A stretch of DNA of 7,711 nt from JAVBNJ01 sp031551625. Its GTDB lineage: Bacteria; Bacteroidota; Bacteroidia; Bacteroidales; UBA932. Every line of letters starts with the position of its first letter. The first letter of the stretch is position 1. Position numbers and translations under genes: made by a program. Where the stretch lies: positions 1 to 7,711 of the forward strand of contig JAVBNJ010000005.1 of the NCBI GenBank assembly GCA_031551625.1, given 5' to 3'. Under the pieces are notes generated by a model. That model had not been told where the DNA came from. It made no database searches and worked only from the letters and a program-made list of their open reading frames with translations. Positions 1 through 4,634 of this stretch are shown one piece after another.

Positions 1-339
1 TGCATGGTGAGCGACCCCCAAGTATTGATGCCCGACGCTGTGGCTCCGCGCAGTACCGTGCAAAATTCTACTACAGGCCGTCAACGCAATCAGTTTGGCC
101 CGGTTGTGTACGCTCACCCATCCACATACTCCTACCAGCTCGACATCTATAACCAAAATGGCGATTTGATCGCATCCATTGAAAAAACAAGTACCGACTC
201 GCCACTTGCTAAGTCGTGGACAGGAATAAAAAAGGACGGTACCTTTGTATCAGAAGGTATGTACCTGTACCGTGTAAATATTGTATTCAACACCGGAAAA
301 ACGGTTACTAAAACGGGCTCTGTGGCGGTGATTTATTGA
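1..339 (+). CDS. 3' end of a surface/secreted protein with a gliding-motility-type C-terminal Ig-like domain (5' truncated)
   Basis: The reading frame is open from the first base (TGC codon before the first ATG), so this is the C-terminal 112 residues of a longer gene that starts outside the window. The ATG at 4 is probably internal. The last 70 residues read as a beta-sandwich: a strand ending in LDIYNQNGDLI, a W-containing turn (SWTGIKKDGTFVSEGMYLYRV), and a final strand ending GSVAVIY. This W-G ... G-x-Y-x-Y-R-V ... G-x-V pattern is typical of FlgD-like Ig domains and the gliding-motility-associated (CHU_C, type B) C-terminal domain that targets Bacteroidota proteins to the type IX secretion system. 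The passenger domain and its function are not visible. The next gene starts 14 bases after the stop with no terminator, so co-transcription is possible. The domain assignment is moderately sure; the sorting role is inferred. Confidence 0.7.
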   Translation, partial: CMVSDPQVLMPDAVAPRSTVQNSTTGRQRNQFGPVVYAHPSTYSYQLDIYNQNGDLIASIEKTSTDSPLAKSWTGIKKDGTFVSEGMYLYRVNIVFNTGKTVTKTGSVAVIY

Positions 340-353
340 TTAATGAATAGTTT

Positions 354-2600
354 ATGGAACTGCAAACCGACGAAGACAAACAGCTGATTCAACGGGAATT
401 CAATGACCTGATGGAAGCGTGCCACCAACGCAGCCCGAACGATGAGGAATTACGTACCATTCGGCAAGCGTTTGATTTGGCAAACGAAGCACACAAAGGC
501 GCCCGGCGAAAATCGGGCGAGCCATACATTGTACACCCCATTGCTGTTGCTAAGATTGTGGTGGATAATATAGGGCTGGGCTACAAAAGCGTGAGCGCCG
601 CACTGCTGCACGATGTGGTGGAAGATACCGATTACACAATTAAGGATATCCAACGGTTGTTCGGCGACAAGATTGCCGAATTGGTGGATGGGTTGACAAA
701 GATTGACAGCGTAATCAAAGATGCCGACCAGGCCGAGAATTTCAAACGCATATTGCTAACGTTGAACAACGATGTGCGTGTGGTGCTCATCAAGCTGGCC
801 GACCGCCTGCACAATATGCGTACGCTTGGTTCGATGCCCGAACGAAAACGTTCGAAAATACTGAGCGAAACAATGTATATCTACATTCCGCTTGCACTGC
901 GGCTGGGATTATATTCTATCAAAACGGAACTTGAAAATATCTGGCTGCAATATTCGCTACCCAACGAATATAACGACATACAAGAGCGGCTCAATGCCAC
1001 CGAGGCTTCGCGTGGCGACTATATCGAATCGTTTGTGCAGCCGATAAAAGAACGATTGCACGCACGCGGAATGTCGTTCGAATTGATAAGCCGCACCAAG
1101 TCGGTGTATTCGATATGGGAAAAGATGCGGAAGAAGAATGTAAAGTTCGAAGAAGTATACGATTTGTTTGCCGTGCGCATCATCTTCGATCCGTGGCCCG
1201 ACTTATCGGAAATTTCTCAATGCTATGAAGTGCAATCCGTAATCAGCAAAATATACAAAGCGGTGCCCGGGCGCACCCGCAACTGGGTGGCTTATCCCAA
1301 AGCCAATGGCTACGAAGCATTGCATGAAACGTTTATGGGGCCGAAAGGAACGCCGGTGGAAGTACAAATCCGCTCGCGGCGCATGGACGATATTGCCAAA
1401 CGCGGTATTGCCGCCCATTGGCGTTACAAGGTACAAGACTCGCGCGAAAATGAAGTGGACAAATGGCTGGAGCGTATCCGCAGTATTTTAGAAAATCCTA
1501 ATGTAGATGCGGCGGCGTTGCTCGACGAGTTCCACAGCGATATCACGTCGACCGATATGTATGTGTTTACTCCAAAAGGTGATTCAAAAATAATTCCACG
1601 CGGCGCTACAGTACTTGATTTTGCTTACTACGTACACTCGGCTATAGGTAATAAAGCTATTGCAGGTAAGGTAAACCGCCAAATGACTTCGCTCAATCAA
1701 CCGCTGAAAAGCGGTGATCAGGTGGAGGTAATCACCGCCGACACACAAACTCCCACGCGCGAATGGTTCAACTGGGTAACCACCAGCAAGGCAAAAGCGT
1801 TTATCAACGAAGCACTGAAAGCCGATACCAAGAATCATTTCCAAGTGGGACACGACACTGTGGAAGGACGCTTGATAAAACTGGGTATCCAACCAAGTAA
1901 CCATGTGTATACTAAACTGGCCAAGAACTATGGCGTAACTAACAAAGAAGAGCTGTTCAGCAAGGTTGGCGCTGGTTTGATAAACTTATCGGATTTTGAG
2001 GAAGTATTGAAAAGCAACTCCGAAAACCGCGGTGTATCGTATTGGGGTATAAAGCTACAGTTGCCGCGCTTTATCTTCGGCGGTTCGGACGATAAGTCAA
2101 AAGGTGTTGACAGCAGTGGCGAGGAGATTGACCGCAAGAAAACATACATCCTTCAGGAGACCAGCGGCAGAGGATTGTCATATAACATTGCACCTTGCTG
2201 CAAACCTATTCCCGGCGACGATGTAATGGGTTTCATCGACGAGGACAAGCGGCATGTTACTATCCATAAGAAAAACTGCGAAGTGGCCACCCGCCTGGCA
2301 GCCCAACAGGGGCACCGCATTGTGCAGGCCGAGTGGAGCAAACATACACAGCAATCGTTTCTCTCGCGCATTGAGTTACGCGGTGTCGACCGCATGGGCA
2401 TTCTCAACGAACTGACGAATATTGTTACCGGCCTTTTGTCGGTCAATATCCGCAAGGTGTCTGTGGAAAGCCACGATGGTATTTTTGAAGGTTACATAGA
2501 TTTGTATGTGCACAACCTCGCCGACCTGAATCATTTGATGGACGAAGTGCGCACCATCAAAGGCCTGACAACGGTGAAGCGGGCAGAGAAGGTGGAGTGA
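354..2600 (+). CDS. spoT: Bifunctional (p)ppGpp synthetase/hydrolase, RelA/SpoT family
   Basis: This 748-residue cytoplasmic enzyme makes (p)ppGpp from ATP and GDP/GTP and hydrolyses it; its length matches long RSH proteins. The HD hydrolase domain (about 30-190) has RKSGEPYIVHP (R52, H61), HDVVEDTD (H86, D87, E90, D91) and KLADRLHNMRTL (D150, N154), the full metal/catalytic set. The synthetase domain (about 230-355) has RTKSVYSIWEKM (247-258), YDLFAVRI (D270), NGYEALH (318-324) and VEVQIR (E336). TGS lies at 401-462. The zinc-finger-like region has APCC (C615, C616), H638 and C642, and the ACT/RRM domain spans about 668-745. Both activities look intact, so a bifunctional enzyme is expected. 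Where other RSH proteins have RxKD or ExDD, this one has R-T-R-N (307-310). The start at 354 lies close behind the preceding stop (337-339) and gives a normal N-terminus; there is no Shine-Dalgarno. A second RSH gene may exist elsewhere in the genome, so rel versus spoT naming is arbitrary. Confidence 0.95.
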   Translation: MELQTDEDKQLIQREFNDLMEACHQRSPNDEELRTIRQAFDLANEAHKGARRKSGEPYIVHPIAVAKIVVDNIGLGYKSVSAALLHDVVEDTDYTIKDIQRLFGDKIAELVDGLTKIDSVIKDADQAENFKRILLTLNNDVRVVLIKLADRLHNMRTLGSMPERKRSKILSETMYIYIPLALRLGLYSIKTELENIWLQYSLPNEYNDIQERLNATEASRGDYIESFVQPIKERLHARGMSFELISRTKSVYSIWEKMRKKNVKFEEVYDLFAVRIIFDPWPDLSEISQCYEVQSVISKIYKAVPGRTRNWVAYPKANGYEALHETFMGPKGTPVEVQIRSRRMDDIAKRGIAAHWRYKVQDSRENEVDKWLERIRSILENPNVDAAALLDEFHSDITSTDMYVFTPKGDSKIIPRGATVLDFAYYVHSAIGNKAIAGKVNRQMTSLNQPLKSGDQVEVITADTQTPTREWFNWVTTSKAKAFINEALKADTKNHFQVGHDTVEGRLIKLGIQPSNHVYTKLAKNYGVTNKEELFSKVGAGLINLSDFEEVLKSNSENRGVSYWGIKLQLPRFIFGGSDDKSKGVDSSGEEIDRKKTYILQETSGRGLSYNIAPCCKPIPGDDVMGFIDEDKRHVTIHKKNCEVATRLAAQQGHRIVQAEWSKHTQQSFLSRIELRGVDRMGILNELTNIVTGLLSVNIRKVSVESHDGIFEGYIDLYVHNLADLNHLMDEVRTIKGLTTVKRAEKVE

Positions 2601-2609
2601 GACCGAACG

Positions 2610-3581
2610 CTACTGAGTTCTATTAAATGAATTTCTTGGTGTGTTTTCCAAAAAATCTAAAAAATTTTGGTAGCGTTTGGGTTGTTCGTTAATTCGTTTA
2701 ATATAGAATCGTCCTACTTCTTTATTCCACCCCATCACAACAGATCGAATCGTCATTGTAGTGGATTCTATATACTCTGCATATAAATAAGCAAGCAATT
2801 TATAGACAGAGTCTTTGTCCCAATCGCTGCTGCTGTAATCTTCTTCTATTTTTTGTACCATCATGCCAATAATACGTGACCTATTTTCTTGGTTCGCAAG
2901 ATCAACTTCTTTTAAATTTAATTCTTGCAGAGTAGCTATCAAAATTTCTACCTGAATATCCGTATCAAGATCTAATAGCCGCTGTTTAAAATACAAAACT
3001 GTTTCTGGTCCATTGCGGGGAATGTCTATATATCCCCTTCTCTTAAAAAGCTCTACGTTAATTTCCGGTGGCAAGATTGTTTCAAAATTTTCATTCGTGA
3101 ACATCTGAAAACCTTGTGGATAAGGACATAAAAAAGACTTAGAAGCTTCCGAAGCCGGACAAGAGCCAGTATGGCAACCTATCAAAACATGATTACCATT
3201 TGCCTTTCTGTATGCTCCCACTATTGTAATGTGACGACAATCACATGATAGAGGATCGCCATCCACTATAAATAAATAACCATTTTTTGTATCATCAACA
3301 TAACCATAGAATGGAGAATGGCAATATGCGTAATCTGACAAATGATCACTATCTATCATTTCCGAACTAAATTCATAGCCATAAACCTCGTTTCCATAAG
3401 AGCTATTATCTTTTAAAGGTCTCTTATCTTCTTCACAATAAATGCACATCTTGCTTCGCAGATCATAGCCTGCAAACTCCCACATTTGCTCTTGCAGTGT
3501 TTTTTTCTTCGCTGTTTCCTGCGCCTTAGCCGGCATGGCCACGGCAACACAAAACAGCAACAATAGCAATAATTTTTTCAT
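2610..3581 (-). CDS. Secreted cysteine-rich protein of unknown function
   Basis: I do not recognise this 323-residue protein. The N-terminus is a classic Sec signal peptide: two lysines, a leucine-rich core and a likely signal peptidase I site after AKA (residues 18-20). C11 inside the core does not fit a lipobox, so it is probably a soluble periplasmic or secreted protein, not a lipoprotein. The mature part has exactly eight cysteines, all in the first half: CIYC (46, 49), C87, CDC (113, 115), C136, C141 and C152. An even number in an exported protein suggests disulfides; a bound metal is an alternative. The C-terminal half (about 190-320) is cysteine-free and reads as mostly helical. The gene converges on spoT with 9 bases between stops. 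It is visibly more A/T-rich than spoT and rnr, which suggests a different history. The start is fixed by the signal peptide; a TACATTTG promoter element lies 24 bases upstream. Confidence 0.85.
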   Translation of the reverse strand: MKKLLLLLLFCVAVAMPAKAQETAKKKTLQEQMWEFAGYDLRSKMCIYCEEDKRPLKDNSSYGNEVYGYEFSSEMIDSDHLSDYAYCHSPFYGYVDDTKNGYLFIVDGDPLSCDCRHITIVGAYRKANGNHVLIGCHTGSCPASEASKSFLCPYPQGFQMFTNENFETILPPEINVELFKRRGYIDIPRNGPETVLYFKQRLLDLDTDIQVEILIATLQELNLKEVDLANQENRSRIIGMMVQKIEEDYSSSDWDKDSVYKLLAYLYAEYIESTTMTIRSVVMGWNKEVGRFYIKRINEQPKRYQNFLDFLENTPRNSFNRTQ

Positions 3582-3604
3582 GGTTCAAGGTTGTTTAGTT
3601 TTTA

Positions 3605-3612
3605 CAAATGTA
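3605..3612 (-). promoter_or_regulatory. Putative Bacteroidota -7 promoter element for the secreted-protein gene
   Basis: Read on the minus strand this is TACATTTG, a full match to the Bacteroidota sigma-ABfr -7 consensus TAnnTTTG. It would start transcription near 3598, giving a leader of about 17 bases before the ATG at 3581. Candidate -33 TTTG boxes lie at 3626-3629 (gap 13) and 3637-3640 (gap 24); neither has the usual gap of about 19-21, so the -33 element is uncertain. Confidence 0.45.
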
Positions 3613-3715
3613 CAGAATATTTTAACAAACCGGGAACAAACGAAGTTGATTTATTACGACACCCGCGTAGATGTATTGCGACACGCTAATCAATCTGCCA
3701 ATCAATTCAACGGCC

Positions 3716-3767
3716 ATTCTTAATTCCTCATTAGCTTCGCTGAGCTATCGGTTCCTAATTCTTAATT
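3716..3767. repeat. Short repeat module before rnpB (two direct repeats around a hairpin)
   Basis: A 10-base direct repeat, ATTCTTAATT, occurs at 3716-3725 and again at 3758-3767. Between the copies is an inverted repeat, TAGCT (3732-3736) and AGCTA (3743-3747), with a six-base loop. The module sits just upstream of the rnpB promoter element. It could be the remnant of an intergenic repeat family, an operator, or chance in A/T-rich DNA. Confidence 0.35.
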
Positions 3768-3773
3768 ATTTTG

Positions 3774-3781
3774 TATATTTG
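3774..3781 (+). promoter_or_regulatory. Putative rnpB promoter (-7 element)
   Basis: TATATTTG is an exact match to TAnnTTTG. With its last base at -7, transcription would begin near 3788, six bases before the P1 helix of RNase P RNA. That placement supports the call. No clear TTTG -33 box is visible at the normal distance. Confidence 0.6.
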
Positions 3782-3793
3782 TAAAATTATATT

Positions 3794-4113
3794 CGGTGTG
3801 TGATCCTATCGCTCCGGGGGCAAGACGGGGAGGAAAGTCCGGGCAATATAGAGCGCCGCGCTGTGGAAAGCACAGGTAGCCGTAAGGTTAGGGAACGTGT
3901 AACAGAAAATAACCTCCCGATGCAAATCGGGAAAGGGTGAAAAGGTGGGGTAAGCGCCCACCGGTTGCAGCAGCGATGCTGCAAGCCGTACGCACCCGCG
4001 GATTGCAAGGCCATGTATACCGGCAACCAGTAGGGCTGCTCGTCCGCTGCCGGGGGGTAGGCTGCAATAGATAAATGATAGGACACGACAGAACCCGGCT
4101 TATACGCACACCG
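3794..4113 (+). ncRNA. rnpB: RNase P RNA (bacterial class A-like)
   Basis: This is the catalytic RNA subunit of RNase P, which removes 5' leaders from pre-tRNAs together with RnpA. P1 pairs CGGTGTGTG (3794-3802) with CGCACACCG (4105-4113), using one G-U pair. P2 pairs 3804-3810 with 4077-4083. The P4 core is unmistakable: GAGGAAAGTCCGGGC (3830-3844) and ACAGAACCCGGCTTA (4088-4102). The conserved GGGTGAAAAGGTGGGGTAAG block starts at 3934 and matches the P10/P11 specificity region. Two hairpins carry GNRA tetraloops: GCAA at 3922-3925 and GCGA at 3973-3976 on an 8-bp stem (probably P12). The GGGTAGGC segment near 4055 carries the L15 GGT (4056-4058) that pairs with tRNA CCA. At about 320 nucleotides it is compact but structurally complete. 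The true 5' end is probably near 3788 and the 3' end a few bases beyond P1. Confidence 0.96.
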
Positions 4114-4122
4114 TTTCATACA

Positions 4123-4176
4123 AGCATTTGGCAAGCTACGGGGTTGCTCCTTTCCCTGCTTGCCAGACGCTTTTTA
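4123..4176 (+). terminator. Probable intrinsic terminator of rnpB
   Basis: A perfect 8-bp stem pairs TGGCAAGC (4129-4136) with GCTTGCCA (4158-4165). An outer AGC/GCT pair (4123-4125, 4169-4171) lies across a 3x3 internal loop, and an inner GGG/CCC pair can form in the loop. A run of five T (4171-4175) follows, with a second T-run at 4183-4189. It starts ten bases after P1 of RNase P RNA, where a terminator is expected. Confidence 0.7.
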
Positions 4177-4191
4177 ATATTGTTTTTTTGT

Positions 4192-4425
4192 ATGACAAAA
4201 AAAGTCGCCACAACCGGACAAAAAAAGCACGAGGCGAAGAAAAGCATCAAGCGCCGAAATGTACGCAGCCACCGCAAGGCTATTATCTTCAACGATGCCG
4301 AAATGAAAGCGGTAGTGGACTTCTGTAAAAAATACAAAATTACCAACCAGGCTAAGTTTTTCCGCGAAACAATTATTGCCACCATTCTACGAAAAACCGA
4401 AGAAGATCATCCTAAACTGTTTTAA
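4192..4425 (+). CDS. Small basic protein, putative ribbon-helix-helix DNA-binding protein
   Basis: This is a 77-residue protein. Residues 1-28 form a very basic tail (KKHEAKKSIKRRNVRSHRK). A short strand (RKAIIFN, about 28-34) is followed by two helices, DAEMKAVVDFCKKYKI (35-50) and TNQAKFFRETIIATILRK (51-68). This strand-helix-turn-helix order at this size resembles the Arc/CopG/MetJ ribbon-helix-helix fold, which binds DNA as a dimer, so a small transcription factor is a reasonable inference; no family name is recognised. The frame stays open back to 4075, but that part is RNase P RNA and terminator, so the ATG at 4192 is chosen. It starts only 16 bases after the first T-run of the rnpB terminator with no Shine-Dalgarno. 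It may depend on read-through from rnpB or on a promoter hidden in the terminator region (TAATATTG at 4176-4183 is a weak candidate that would give a nearly leaderless mRNA). Confidence 0.7.
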   Translation: MTKKVATTGQKKHEAKKSIKRRNVRSHRKAIIFNDAEMKAVVDFCKKYKITNQAKFFRETIIATILRKTEEDHPKLF

Positions 4426-4460
4426 AATGGCCAACTTGTGTTAAAAAATGTTAAAAGGTT

Positions 4461-4490
4461 TTTGCAATTCAAAAAAAAGTTGCACCTTTG
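4461..4490 (+). promoter_or_regulatory. Putative promoter for the rnr leader
   Basis: TTTG at 4461-4464 serves as the -33 element and CACCTTTG at 4483-4490 as the -7 element (one mismatch to TAnnTTTG), separated by 18 bases. This is close to the Bacteroidota arrangement. Transcription would start near 4497, giving rnr a leader of about 138 bases. Confidence 0.6.
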
Positions 4491-4517
4491 CCGTCAACAA
4501 ACAAACACAAACAAACC

Positions 4518-4613
4518 ATGAATCATTCACTTCTTTACTCTGTACGGGCAGCCATCCTGTTGCCCGGAACTATTCCTGATGGACTTGATACATACTTATC
4601 ATTGACCCAATAA
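4518..4613 (+). CDS. Possible 31-codon leader peptide upstream of rnr
   Basis: An ATG follows an A/C-rich start region (ACAAACAAACC), about 21 bases after the predicted transcription start, and opens a 31-codon frame (MNHSLLYSVRAAILL..., ending LSLTQ) that stops with TAA at 4611-4613. It is in the same frame as rnr, but two in-frame stops (4611 and 4626) separate them. No amino acid is strongly enriched, so it does not look like a classic amino-acid attenuator peptide. Its translation could control the stem-loop that covers the rnr start. It could equally be a chance ORF; only its position supports it. Confidence 0.35.
   Translation: MNHSLLYSVRAAILLPGTIPDGLDTYLSLTQ
4545..4566 (+). promoter_or_regulatory. 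Stem-loop in the rnr leader (hairpin 1)
   Basis: CGGGCA (4545-4550) and TGCCCG (4561-4566) form a perfect 6-bp stem around a 10-base loop, with a possible extra G-U pair. The segment AGCCATC (4550-4556), mostly in the loop, is complementary to GATGGCT (4634-4640), which contains the rnr start codon. CCATC can instead pair with GATGG at 4578-4582. Confidence 0.4.
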
Positions 4614-4631
4614 AACAGTCTTAGATAAGTA
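4593..4631 (+). promoter_or_regulatory. Stem-loop next to the rnr start codon (hairpin 2)
   Basis: TACTTATC (4593-4600) and GATAAGTA (4624-4631) form a perfect 8-bp stem with a 23-base loop. The stem ends three bases before the rnr ATG at 4635, and the stop codon of the upstream ORF lies in its loop. It could occlude ribosome binding until a ribosome translating the upstream ORF opens it. Confidence 0.45.
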
Positions 4632-4634
4632 CAG

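Noticed and set aside
1584..1904. 106-codon minus-strand frame inside spoT
   Set aside because: It is antisense to the TGS region of a full-length conserved protein, with no supporting signals.
3535..3723. 62-codon plus-strand frame across the start of the secreted-protein gene
   Set aside because: Its first part is the reverse of the signal-peptide coding sequence and the rest is promoter and spacer DNA.
3787..4134. Minus-strand frames of 115 and 73 codons across rnpB
   Set aside because: They are antisense to a clearly conserved structured RNA, and their sequence reflects RNA structure, not protein.
4075..4191. N-terminal extension of the 77-residue basic protein to 116 residues
   Set aside because: The extra codons lie inside RNase P RNA and its terminator; the downstream ATG at 4192 is far more likely.
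4182..4191. T-run as evidence of a separate terminator for an antisense gene
   Set aside because: It follows the rnpB hairpin in the right order and distance, and no minus-strand gene is present here.
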